From Ruminococcus sp. AF46-10NS (GTDB lineage Bacteria > Bacillota > Clostridia > Lachnospirales > Lachnospiraceae): DNA of 18,736 nucleotides. Positions 7,358 to 15,161 of this stretch are shown here, one piece after another. The translations under genes and the position numbers were made by a program. The stretch covers positions 1 to 18,736 of the forward strand of contig NZ_QRNF01000053.1 in NCBI RefSeq assembly GCF_003474435.1, in the 5' to 3' direction. The number at the start of each line of letters is the position of its first letter. Within the stretch, counting starts at the first letter, position 1. The notes beneath the pieces were generated by a model. That model ran no database searches, was not told the DNA's origin, and worked only from the letters and a program-made list of their open reading frames with translations.

Positions 7358-7690
7358 TTAAATACAGGTCATGATGGCAGTCTTTCCACACTTCATGCTA
7401 ACAGCAGCCGGGATATGCTTTCCAGGATAGAGACCATGACATTGATGGGAATCGATCTTCCACTGGAAGCAATTCGGAGGCAGATCGCATCAGGGGTGGA
7501 TATTCTGGTACACCTTGGAAGAATGCGTGATAAAAGCAGAAAACTTCTGGAGATCACAGAGGTATGCGGATTTGAGAATGGAGAGATCCAGACACATCCA
7601 TTGTATCAATGGAAAGAAAAGAATGGACTTGTAAAAGCAGGGGAGCTTTTGCATTGTGAAAAATTGGAACGGGCGGGAATGAAGTTATGA
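7358..7690 (+). pseudogene. tadA: tadA/cpaF Flp-pilus ATPase, 3' fragment cut by the insertion
   Basis: The frame reads LNTGHDGSLSTLHANSSRDM from 7358, continuing to SRIETMTLMG, then RRQIASGVDILVHLGRMRDK and LLEITEV. This is the conserved end of TadA/CpaF secretion ATPases, covering the region around the arginine-rich interface. About 110 residues remain of a protein normally ~400-480 residues long; the Walker A and B motifs are missing. Upstream of 7358 homology stops abruptly and an in-frame TAG lies at 7337-7339, with no suitable start or RBS. The stop overlaps the start of tadB (ATGA at 7687-7690), as expected in the original operon. An internal ATG at 7415 opens a 91-residue frame but is not a natural start. 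The tadA identity is secure; the break by the element is a strong inference. Confidence 0.85.
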
Positions 7691-8469
7691 AAGAGCGGAA
7701 AGGAAAGAATCAGGAATGGGAATTTATGAGGAAAGATTACAGGACATATCATTTTACGGCGAAGGAGACTGGAAAGTATCTTCTGGAGGGAACTGCCGTA
7801 TGCGCTGCAGCCGATTATCTGTTTTATCAGAACATTCTGGCACTGCTGTTTATGATCCCGGTACCAGTCCTGTACCTGAAAATGCAAAAGAAAAAATGTA
7901 TTGCCAGGCAGAAGCGGGAGTTAAATTACCAGTTCCGGGATGCACTGACATCCATGAATGTAGCAGTTCAGGCAGGGTATTCTGCGGAAAATGCAGTGCG
8001 GGCAGCTGTAAAGGATCTGGGAAGACTCCACGAAAACAGGAGTGATATCCTGGATGAATTCAGGTATATTGAGAGCCAGATCCGCTTAAGCGTTCCGGTG
8101 GAAGAGCTGTTTATAGACCTGGGAAAACGAAGCGGTGTGGAGGATATTGAGAATTTTGCAGCAGTATTCTATGCAGCGAAACGGACCGGTGGAGACATGA
8201 CCAAAGTAATTCAGAAAGTTGCCAGAATGCTTGGCGATAAGATAGAGGTAAAAAAAGAGATTGAGGCAACGCTGGCTGCGAAAAAATCGGAGCAGATGAT
8301 TATGAGTATAATGCCGGCTGGTATTATCTGTTATCTGAAACTGACTTCTCCGGGATTTATGGATGTATTGTATGGGAATTTTTTTGGAATTTGTGCAATG
8401 ACAGTTTGTATGGCAATTTATGGATTTTCGTACTGGCTTGGTGTAAAAATCGTAGATATAGAAGTGTAG
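7687..8469 (+). CDS. tadB: TadB, type II secretion F-family inner-membrane platform protein
   Basis: A 260-residue protein with hydrophobic segments at about 33-64, 204-220 and 231-252, and a T2SS-F-type domain at about 80-215 (FRDALTSMNVAVQAGYSAENAV, then VFYAAKRTGGDMTKVIQKVA). TadB together with TadC forms the membrane platform of the Tad (type IVb) pilus, where the TadA ATPase drives Flp pilin assembly. The start ATG overlaps the tadA stop by four bases, so the two were translationally coupled. It lies between tadA and tadC, the usual Tad order. The gene appears intact, although its ATPase partner is broken. Confidence 0.87.
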   Translation: MKERKGKNQEWEFMRKDYRTYHFTAKETGKYLLEGTAVCAAADYLFYQNILALLFMIPVPVLYLKMQKKKCIARQKRELNYQFRDALTSMNVAVQAGYSAENAVRAAVKDLGRLHENRSDILDEFRYIESQIRLSVPVEELFIDLGKRSGVEDIENFAAVFYAAKRTGGDMTKVIQKVARMLGDKIEVKKEIEATLAAKKSEQMIMSIMPAGIICYLKLTSPGFMDVLYGNFFGICAMTVCMAIYGFSYWLGVKIVDIEV

Positions 8470-8478
8470 GTGTTGATA

Positions 8479-9512
8479 ATGTGGGTACATATTGTGATAT
8501 TTATGGTGATTCTCGGAGCTTTTCTTGCGGGAAAGCTGGGAAGACTGCCTCCGTGGGCAGATAATGCAGAGGGACAGAAGCTTTTTGTACTGGTGGCACT
8601 TGCTGGAAATATCATAGGAATGCTTCTGACATTTCAGAGCGGTGGTGGTACGGTGTATTCATCCGGATACCGTATGGAAAAAGAGGAGACAGGTGTTTAT
8701 GAAGAGAAATTCATGGTATCTGTAGACGGAAAAGAAGCCGGTACACTGTATGTGCAGATACCGGAAAAAGAGACGGAAGAATCGGGCGAAGAGCCGGAAA
8801 CAAATAAAGAACTGAGTGAGGAGCAGCAGCGAGAGAAAGAACTGCAGGATATGATCGTACAGTACAACCAGAAAAAGAATGATCCCAGATATTACTATCT
8901 TCCGGATGAATGGAAAGGCAAACATCTGGAATGGCAGCAGCCAAAAGATACTACGGGAAGTCTGATTTCAGGGCTGGGCCTGATCGCGGCAGCAGCACTG
9001 GTGATTGCAAAAAAAGGGAAGAACAGACTGTTCAGATAAAACGAAGAGAGCAGATGCTGATGGATTATCCGGGGCTGATCATGAAATTTACCCTTCTGGT
9101 TCAGGCGGGTTTAACTGCGAGAAAAGCATTTCAGAAAATTGCCTTAGATTATGGAAAGAGAGAAGATGGAAGTAAACGTGCAGCTTACGAAGAGATCCGG
9201 ACAGCATGTTATGAGATGGACAGTGGGATTTCCGAAGCAGAGGCCTACCGGAGATTCGGAGAACGGTGCGGACAGGTAAAATACAAAACTTTGTCAACGC
9301 TTCTGATCCAGAACCTTCAGAAAGGAAGCAGGTATCTGTCTGATCTGCTGGAAAAAGAGGCTGTAGAAGCCTGGGAGGAAAGAAAAAGAAAAGCAAGAGT
9401 ACTGGGGGAGGCAGCAGCGACGAAACTGCTTCTGCCAATGATCCTGATGCTTCTTGTGGTAATGGCTGTAATTATGCTTCCAGCCGGTCTTTCCTTCTAC
9501 AGTGGAGCGTAA
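8479..9512 (+). CDS. tadC: TadC-like F-family platform protein, split by a -1 frameshift
   Basis: Frame 1 (8479-9039) has two N-terminal membrane segments, a Glu-rich soluble part and the segment YYYLPDEWKGKHLEW, then a membrane helix, and ends LVIAKKGKNRLFR. Frame 2 continues from the A-run as KKREEQTVQIKRREQMLMDY and gives the F-type domain plus a C-terminal helix, ending at 9512. The joined protein is ~344 residues, as expected of Clostridia TadC. The shift lies at A7 (9009-9015), read as A AAA AAA in frame 1, followed five bases later by a small hairpin GAACA/TGTTC (9021-9033). Frame 2 alone (an ORF from 8910) begins with non-homologous residues. An indel error, mutation or recoding are all possible. 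The start ATG 8479 has AGGTG upstream; GTG 8470 is an alternative. Confidence 0.8.
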
Positions 9513-9544
9513 TTGTTCATAAGAATAGAAAAGTGAGGTGACAA

Positions 9545-9724
9545 ATGAAAAATCTGTGGAAATATATGAAAGAGTTTGCAGTGGAAGAGGATGCAGTAGG
9601 AGTTGTGGAGATTATCCTGATTCTGGTGGTTCTGATCAGTCTGGTCGTCATCTTTAAGGAACAGCTCACATCTCTCGTAAAAAAGATCCTCTCAAAAATC
9701 ACAAAACAGAGCAACGCGATCTGA
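9545..9724 (+). CDS. flp1: Flp1-like type IVb prepilin (59 aa)
   Basis: A 59-residue protein: a charged N-terminus (MKNLWKYMKEFAVEEDAVG), then a 17-20 residue hydrophobic helix starting VVEIILILVVLISLVVIF, then a short basic tail. This is the Flp1-like pilin layout, where a TadV-type peptidase would remove the leader and the hydrophobic helix packs in the pilus core. The Gly-Val-Val-Glu site differs from the classic GxxxxEY motif, so the cleavage point is uncertain. The ATG at 9545 has GAGGTGAC upstream. It lies between tadC and the DUF5702-like gene, 32 bases after tadC, and is followed by a hairpin at 9734-9761. It is the major pilin candidate. Confidence 0.85.
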   Translation: MKNLWKYMKEFAVEEDAVGVVEIILILVVLISLVVIFKEQLTSLVKKILSKITKQSNAI

Positions 9725-9733
9725 TGAAAATAA

Positions 9734-9761
9734 AAAACGGTGAGTTCTGATCAGCCGTTTT
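9734..9761 (+). terminator. Intra-operon hairpin after flp1 (attenuator or 3' stabiliser)
   Basis: AAAACGG (9734-9740) pairs with CCGTTTT (9755-9761), with a partial inner stem TGA/TCA. Only four T follow before GGAAAGGAG, so termination is probably partial. This could keep pilin mRNA more abundant than the downstream genes. Confidence 0.5.
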
Positions 9762-9779
9762 GGAAAGGAGAAGTGCCCC

Positions 9780-11272
9780 TTGGCAAAAATACTTAAAAAA
9801 GGCAGCATTACCATTTTTCTGGCTCTGATCTTGAGCCTCATACTTTCTCTTGTATGTGCCAGCATTGAATCTGTGCGGATGGCAGCTGCCAGAACCCAGA
9901 TACTTAACAGCATGGATATTGGACTTTATTCTCTGTTTGGCCAGTATGACCGAATCCTTCTGAAAGATTATGACCTGTTTGCCCTGTATGCAGGCGGAAA
10001 AGAGGAACTGGATATGGCATCAGTGTACGATAATTTTCAATCCTATATGAAACCTGTATTAAAGCAGAACAGTCAGAAGCTTAATCTTCTTCAGGGCGGG
10101 CTCAATGGATATCAGCTTCTGACAGATGGAAACGGTGAAGTTTTTTATCAGCAGGCTGTGAAGAATATGAGAGAGACTCTGGGAAGTCAGGGGGTACAGA
10201 TCCTTCTTGGAAAATTAAGGGATCAGCAGAAAAAAACAGATGAAGCGGAAAAAAAAGGTCAGCAGGCAGAGAACGGCGGATCATTAAAATCTTATGACTC
10301 TGAAATTGCTGATGCTGCGAAAAAAAGTGAGGAGGCAGAAAAGGAGCAGCAGAATCAGATAGATTCCGGAGAATTTGGAGATGGAGGAAGCGTAGATGAT
10401 TTTACAGGCGGTGTGAATACGGAAGTAGAGAATCCAATTCCGGTTATTCGTAAAGTACGAAAAATGGGACTTCTGGATATTGTTATTCCAACAGAAAAAG
10501 GAATTTCAGATGCTTTTGTTAATAAAAAAGAGTTGGCTTCCGGAAGAAAACTGCAGACAGGTATGGAAATGAATACAAATCTACAGTACGATAATTCGTA
10601 TACTTCTGGAATCCTTTTTGGACAGTATCTGCTCAGTAAGCTGGGAAATTATACTCGGCCGGCTTCATCAGGGTTAAGATATCAGGTTGAATATATCTTG
10701 GAGGAAAAAACAGTGACCGGGAAAATCTGAAATCTGTGGCAACGAAGCTTCTTTTGATCAGACAGGGAGTAAATATGGCCTATCTTGTTTCAGACGGTGG
10801 AAAACGTATTCAGATAGAGGCGCTTTCTCTTGCTGTTGCATCCAGTTTTCTGATTCCGCCGGCAGCGGTTGTGATTGAAGCAGCATTAATGTTTTGTTGG
10901 GCGTTTGCGGAAAGTATTCTGGATGTGAGAGAACTTTTTGCAGGAGGACATGTACCGCTTGTAAAGACTGCAGCTGGATGGCAGCTTTCTCTGAAGAATT
11001 TGTCAGGTATTCTGAACAGTCTGGATTCAGAAAGAAAAGATTCAAGGGGTGGGATGTCTTATGAGGATTATCTTCAGGTGATGCTCATGGCAAAAGGAAA
11101 GCAGCAGAAAGTAACAAGAGGAATGGACATGATCGAATGTACGATCCGGGATAAAGGAAACAGACCGAAGTTTCGTATGGATCACTGTATCGTTGCACTT
11201 GAAGCATCGGCAGATGTAAAAGCGAATAAGAAGAAAACATTTACAGTTATAAGACAGTATGCTTATGAGTAG
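9780..11272 (+). CDS. DUF5702-like Tad-associated membrane protein, split by a -1 frameshift
   Basis: Frame 1 (9780-10730) starts MAKILKKGSITIFLALILSL, a TadE/G-like membrane anchor at about residues 9-30, followed by a large extracytoplasmic region with a Lys/Glu/Gln-rich stretch at about 145-200. Frame 2 continues as GKNSDRENLKSVATKLLLIR and ends at 11272; its ORF appears to start at a GTG at 10736. Joined length is ~497 residues, fitting DUF5702 proteins that sit in Clostridia tad operons. The shift lies at A6 (10705-10710); one extra A restores EYILEEKNSDRENL. TTG at 9780 is the start, with AAAGGAG upstream. The role is inferred as a minor pilin or assembly factor. Two separate proteins are unlikely, as frame 2 lacks a convincing RBS. 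Confidence 0.75.
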
Positions 11273-11293
11273 TGGAAAGAGAGGTGCGCAGGG

Positions 11294-12082
11294 ATGCTTT
11301 TTCAGAAAGAAAAGAATGATAGTAATCAGATAGACAGACTGGATCAAAAAAGAGAAAGGCGCTCTCCGAGAAGAAGATATTTCCTGTTTCCCCCGATAAT
11401 CAGGAATTTACTTTCTGGAAAAGTATCCCTGTGTACCTTTCGGGCGAAAATACAAAGGGCAAGTCTCACAGTTGAGACTGCCCTTGTACTGCCACTCTTC
11501 TTTTTCGGAGTGATCACCATGCTGTCTTTTATGGATATCTATAAGATTCAGACGGAACATTTGACAAAGCTTTGCCAGAATGCCAAAGAAGCCGGGATGT
11601 ATGCATATGGGACAGGGGAATCAACAACGGAGAATATTGTATTACCGGATGTATATGGATATCAGCCTGTAGGAGGTTTGATTCCGCTTCCAAAGATCTG
11701 GTTTCATAATACAGTAAAAGTTCATGCCTGGACAGGAGTTCAGTATGAAGAAAGTAAGAATGGAACAGAAAATCAGCCTATGGTATACGTGACAGAATCA
11801 GGAACTGTTTATCACCGGAAACTTGGCTGCAGTTATCTGAATCTTTCTGTACAGCAGATTTCAGGTTCATCTGTGAAAACGATAAAAAACACTTATGGAG
11901 AGAAATATCAGGCCTGCGAATTGTGCAGCCGGGGGCAGGAACCGGCAGGGGTGGTGTATATAACGAAAAAAAGCAACCGGTTTCATAACAGAGAAAGCTG
12001 TAGCGGATTAAAAAGATCTGTACGTATGGTAAAGGAATCAGAAGTTTTCGGAGAAATGAGTGCCTGTGGGCGGTGTGGCTGA
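11294..12082 (+). CDS. TadE-like protein with a duplicated Cys/His C-terminal module
   Basis: A 262-residue protein. A 50-residue basic N-terminal extension precedes the TadE signature RASLTVETALVLPLFFFGVI (about 55-74), a single membrane helix with the Glu at position 61. The C-terminal third contains two copies of a module: residues ~163-211 (His174, Cys179, Cys208, Cys211) and ~219-261 (His231, Cys236, Cys258, Cys261). Each reads VYxT, six residues, His, four residues, Cys, then CxxC. The module may bind metal or form disulfides outside the cell. TadE-like proteins are pseudopilins of the Tad pilus. The ATG at 11294 has AGAGGTG upstream. It overlaps the next frame or ends 17 bases before its preferred start. 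It is unusual in its tail. Confidence 0.8.
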   Translation: MLFQKEKNDSNQIDRLDQKRERRSPRRRYFLFPPIIRNLLSGKVSLCTFRAKIQRASLTVETALVLPLFFFGVITMLSFMDIYKIQTEHLTKLCQNAKEAGMYAYGTGESTTENIVLPDVYGYQPVGGLIPLPKIWFHNTVKVHAWTGVQYEESKNGTENQPMVYVTESGTVYHRKLGCSYLNLSVQQISGSSVKTIKNTYGEKYQACELCSRGQEPAGVVYITKKSNRFHNRESCSGLKRSVRMVKESEVFGEMSACGRCG

Positions 12083-12099
12083 GAGGAGATACAGAGAAT

Positions 12100-12516
12100 A
12101 TGAGTAGCGGTGAAATGTGTATGGCGGTGTTTTTAGGAATCAATACATGGACAGACATACGAAAACGAGAGATCTGTTTTCCGGTATTATGCCTGTTTCT
12201 GGCAGGAGGGATTTTGTGGAGAATAAAAGATAAAAGTGTATATCCAGATGGTCTGCTTTCTATGGGGGTCGGAGGTGTGGTTGCAGTAATGTCTGTACTG
12301 AGCAGAGGGAAAATGGGGATGGGAGATGGCCTGCTGATTCTTGCTATGGGTTCTGTCTTAAGCGTGGGAGAATTGCTAGGAATTCTTTGTCTGGCACTTC
12401 TTTTATGCGGAATTTATGCGGGACTTCAGCTATGTATGTTTAAAAAGAAACGAGATGAGGAAATACCTTTTGCGCCTTTTCTGCTGGCTGGTTATCTGGG
12501 AGGGATGTTTTTATGA
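12100..12516 (+). CDS. tadV: TadV-type prepilin peptidase (A24 family)
   Basis: A membrane aspartyl protease that would cleave the leaders of Flp1 and TadE-like prepilins. The two catalytic aspartates of the A24 family are visible: Asp19 in NTWTDIRKREI and Asp76 in the GMGDG motif (numbered from the ATG at 12100). Hydrophobic segments cover most of the ~138 residues, and as in other TadV proteins the methyltransferase domain of PilD is absent. ATG 12100 is preferred because AGGAG lies at 12084-12088; an in-frame GTG at 12073 would overlap the previous gene and lacks an RBS. The stop overlaps the next start (ATGA, 12513-12516). Confidence 0.85.
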   Translation: MSSGEMCMAVFLGINTWTDIRKREICFPVLCLFLAGGILWRIKDKSVYPDGLLSMGVGGVVAVMSVLSRGKMGMGDGLLILAMGSVLSVGELLGILCLALLLCGIYAGLQLCMFKKKRDEEIPFAPFLLAGYLGGMFL

Positions 12517-12944
12517 AGAAAGTAAAACGAGGGAGTTTTACAATAGAAGCAGCACTTTTGATGCCTGTGATTTTTCTGGTACTGATGGGAGTTTTGTATC
12601 TGAATTTTTTTGTACATAACAGAGCGTGGCTGACTGCTGCTGCCTATGAAGCCGCAGTCAGCGGAAGCATGGAAGGATACAGTAAAAATGGGAAAGTTTA
12701 TGAAAAAGCAGATATTCAGGGCAGGATGCTGGGAAGTACAGGATTGCCAGTCGGTGAGAATTTCAGCATGCAGACAAGCGCAGGGAAGAGTGTGCAGGTG
12801 ACATACAGAATGGAGATACCAGTGGGATTTCTGGGATTGAAATGGAAAGTGAAGGCAGTTGGGAAGGCAGTACCTTTGCGGCCGGTTGGATGGATACGGA
12901 AAGTGAAAAGTGTCAGGAATGCGGTGGAAGAGGTGACGCAGTAA
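12513..12944 (+). CDS. TadE-like pseudopilin
   Basis: A 143-residue protein with the prepilin-like N-terminus KRGSFTIEAALLMPVIFLVL (about 5-24), where Glu12 matches the conserved TadE position, followed by one membrane helix and a small extracytoplasmic domain rich in Gly, Val and Lys. It is a probable substrate of the TadV peptidase encoded directly upstream, with which it shares a four-base start/stop overlap. TadE/TadF-type proteins are minor pilins needed for Tad pilus assembly. The next gene starts one base after its stop. The gene is intact and typical in length. Confidence 0.85.
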   Translation: MKKVKRGSFTIEAALLMPVIFLVLMGVLYLNFFVHNRAWLTAAAYEAAVSGSMEGYSKNGKVYEKADIQGRMLGSTGLPVGENFSMQTSAGKSVQVTYRMEIPVGFLGLKWKVKAVGKAVPLRPVGWIRKVKSVRNAVEEVTQ

Positions 12945-12945
12945 A

Positions 12946-14436
12946 ATGAAATCGGAATATAAAAGAGATATGAACCATAATTATCTGATTCTGACAGGGG
13001 AAGATGCAATTGACACAGATTCTTATCAGGTGCGAATGATCGTAGCAAATGCAGTTCCAGATCTTCTTCAGTGCAGGATACAGGGAATGGATGGGAAATT
13101 TATGGTGTATTATGATGTGACTTCCAGACACTCGCTCACCGCACTTTTTGAAGACAAAAAACTTGGGATAGAGGAGCTTCAGGTGATCCTTGGAGGATTT
13201 ATACAGGTGATGGAAGAAATGTCAGAGTACCTTTTAAATCCCTGTCAGCTGATTTTGGAGCCGGAATATATTTATATGGATGCAGAAAAGAAAAATGTCC
13301 GTTTCTGTTATCTTCCGGGATTTCATGGAGAGGTGCAGAAACAGTTTCAGAATCTTGCAGAATATTTTCTGCCTAAACTGGATCATGAGGACGGAAAGGC
13401 AGTTATGCTGGGATATGGTGTATATCGCCGGGCGTTGGAGGACAGTTTTCATCTGGAGCATATCAAAAAAGAATTATATAAAGTGCGGGAAGGCAAAGAG
13501 TCTGATTTTATGGACTATGAAAAGAAAACGATAAAGGAACCGGAGAAGATTGATGTGGCAAAAGAAGACCAGCAGAAAGATTTATGGGAAAGCGGAAGCT
13601 GGGACAGAGAAAGCAATGAAAATACAGAAAAGAAAACAGGAAAAAGAGATAAAAAGAAAGATAAAACTAAGAAAACAAAAACTGATAAAATATGGAAATC
13701 TGTGGCTGGATTTACGGGAGCACTTCTGATTTTACTTGGCATTACCATAGGAATGGCTGGAGGATATCTTCCACGAATGAATACAGAAGTTTTTCTTGGG
13801 GTAGTTTTGCTGTTGATGGTAGTGGGAATGTCAGGGCATATTTTATATAAAAAATTCTTCGAAAAAAAACAGAAAGACGTTGGTGCAGAAGAAAAAATCC
13901 AAAGTACGGATATACGATATGATGGACAGAAGGAAACTGTGCAGCAGGCTTATGAAGTGAATGAAATGAAAAAAGGGATGGAAAAAGTAATTGCCGGGAG
14001 AACAGATGTAACGGAAAAAAGAAGCCAGGGTAATATGAAAAGTGAAAAGCTGACAGAGACTATAGAGAAGAGAAAGAAAGCAGAAGATGTTTCAGAGGGA
14101 TTTGGTGAAACTGTGGTCCTTTCTTCTGGTGTGGTAAAAGGCCCGGCTACACTGGTGAGCAGAGAGCCAGGAGAACTTGCAACGATTTATCTGGAGCAGG
14201 ATATTACTGTAATCGGAAAATTAGAGACAGCGGCAGATGTGGTTATCAGTATTCCTACAGTGAGCCGGATCCATGCCAAAATACGAAAGAGGGATGGAGA
14301 ATATTATCTGACAGATCTGAATTCCAGAAATGGAACATCTGTAAATGGTCAGATGCTGAAAACAGGGGAAGATTACCTGTTAAAAGATGAAGATGAAGTG
14401 GATTTCTCGCAGGCTCGCTATATTTTTTTGAAATAA
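12946..14436 (+). CDS. DUF6382-like / FHA-domain membrane protein
   Basis: A 496-residue protein. The N-terminal ~180 residues (HNYLILTGED through RRALEDSFHLEHI) match the DUF6382-type domain common at the end of Clostridia tad operons. A Lys/Glu-rich linker follows (~185-248), then two membrane helices (~251-273 and ~281-299), another charged linker, and a C-terminal FHA domain (~412-490) with the phosphothreonine-binding set: Gly424, Ser440 with Arg441 and His443, and Asn462/Gly463 in LNSRNGTSVNG. FHA domains recognise phosphothreonine, so it may link pilus or envelope function to Ser/Thr kinase signalling. It follows the TadE gene by one base, with AGAGGTG as RBS, and is the last gene of the operon. 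Confidence 0.85.
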   Translation: MKSEYKRDMNHNYLILTGEDAIDTDSYQVRMIVANAVPDLLQCRIQGMDGKFMVYYDVTSRHSLTALFEDKKLGIEELQVILGGFIQVMEEMSEYLLNPCQLILEPEYIYMDAEKKNVRFCYLPGFHGEVQKQFQNLAEYFLPKLDHEDGKAVMLGYGVYRRALEDSFHLEHIKKELYKVREGKESDFMDYEKKTIKEPEKIDVAKEDQQKDLWESGSWDRESNENTEKKTGKRDKKKDKTKKTKTDKIWKSVAGFTGALLILLGITIGMAGGYLPRMNTEVFLGVVLLLMVVGMSGHILYKKFFEKKQKDVGAEEKIQSTDIRYDGQKETVQQAYEVNEMKKGMEKVIAGRTDVTEKRSQGNMKSEKLTETIEKRKKAEDVSEGFGETVVLSSGVVKGPATLVSREPGELATIYLEQDITVIGKLETAADVVISIPTVSRIHAKIRKRDGEYYLTDLNSRNGTSVNGQMLKTGEDYLLKDEDEVDFSQARYIFLK

Positions 14437-14484
14437 CAGAGAGAAAATGAGAGCTTTTTGTCGTATTATATAGAAGGGCGCAGG

Positions 14485-14530
14485 TTGTACAGATATCAAA
14501 AATCTGTTAAAATATCCAGAAATCTGTTAA
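14485..14530 (+). promoter_or_regulatory. Probable promoter of the rhomboid gene with two 11-bp direct repeats
   Basis: TTGTAC (14485-14490), a 17-bp spacer and TAAAAT (14508-14513) form a plausible sigma-A promoter. The 11-mer AAATCTGTTAA occurs at 14500-14510, overlapping the -10, and at 14520-14530, exactly 20 bp apart, which places both copies on nearly the same DNA face. This suggests an operator. Confidence 0.5.
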
Positions 14531-14558
14531 TTCATCAAAAGTGGAAAAGAGGTTATAA

Positions 14559-15161
14559 GTGGAAGAAATAAAAAAAGAGCCTGTGACTGCCTTATTGATT
14601 CTGTTAAATATACTGATCTTTCTGATAGCGGAATTCACTGGAGGCTCAGAAAATGGACAGCATATGCTGGAATGTGGAGCTTGTTATGCTCCGCTGATTC
14701 TGGAACAGGGAGAGTGGTATCGTGTTTTTTTTAGTATGTTTCTGCATTTTGGCGCGCCCCACCTTATTAATAATATACTTGTGTTGTTTGTACTTGGGCA
14801 GCGTCTGGAACCAGCTGTGGGCAAACTGAAATTTTTGCTGATTTACATTGCAGGCGGTCTGGGTGGCAATCTTATCTCGCTGTTCTGGGATATGCATACA
14901 GGGGATTATTCGGTGTCAGCAGGGGCTTCAGGAGCTGTTTTTGCACTTATGGGAGGTATGATCTATGTGATTATGCGACACAGAGGAAGAGTCGCAGATC
15001 TTACTATACGCCAGATGCTTATCATGGCAGCATTTTCTCTTTATTTTGGATTCGCAAGTGAAGGTGTGGATAATGCGGCTCATGCAGGCGGCTTGGTATG
15101 CGGTTTTCTGACAGCAGTGATAGTTTATCATCCCAGAAAAATATGGAAAATAGTCCCGTGA
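14559..15161 (+). CDS. Rhomboid-family intramembrane serine protease
   Basis: A 200-residue polytopic membrane protein with about six hydrophobic segments. The catalytic Ser124 is in the GASGA motif (residues 122-126) and the catalytic His175 in DNAAHAGG. The HFGAPHLINN segment (63-72) carries the usual His/Asn pair of the first catalytic helices, and GxxxG-like glycines follow. Rhomboids cleave membrane proteins within or near their transmembrane helices. The start is GTG 14559, with AAGAGG six bases upstream. Its 3' end overlaps the convergent histidine kinase by 34 bases. Substrates are unknown; adjacency to the tad operon does not prove a link. Confidence 0.9.
   Translation: MEEIKKEPVTALLILLNILIFLIAEFTGGSENGQHMLECGACYAPLILEQGEWYRVFFSMFLHFGAPHLINNILVLFVLGQRLEPAVGKLKFLLIYIAGGLGGNLISLFWDMHTGDYSVSAGASGAVFALMGGMIYVIMRHRGRVADLTIRQMLIMAAFSLYFGFASEGVDNAAHAGGLVCGFLTAVIVYHPRKIWKIVP

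Noticed and set aside
7415..7690. Intact small gene of 91 residues
   Set aside because: The frame is clearly homologous upstream of this ATG to the conserved TadA segment, and no RBS precedes it. It is the 3' piece of tadA.
8086..8490. Long minus-strand frames across tadB, tadC and other tad genes
   Set aside because: They are Cys/His/Phe-rich antisense shadows of well-recognised plus-strand genes and lack ribosome binding sites.
8910..9512. Separate 200-residue protein starting at ATG 8910
   Set aside because: Its first ~35 residues are out-of-frame reading of the upstream tadC sequence. Homology begins only after the A-run at 9009, so it is the second part of tadC.
9009..11272. Decay of the tad operon after tadA loss as the sole cause of the frameshifts
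   Set aside because: It would fit tadC and the DUF5702-like gene, but the same one-base deletions appear in murG, HIT and the kinase, which are not part of the pilus system.
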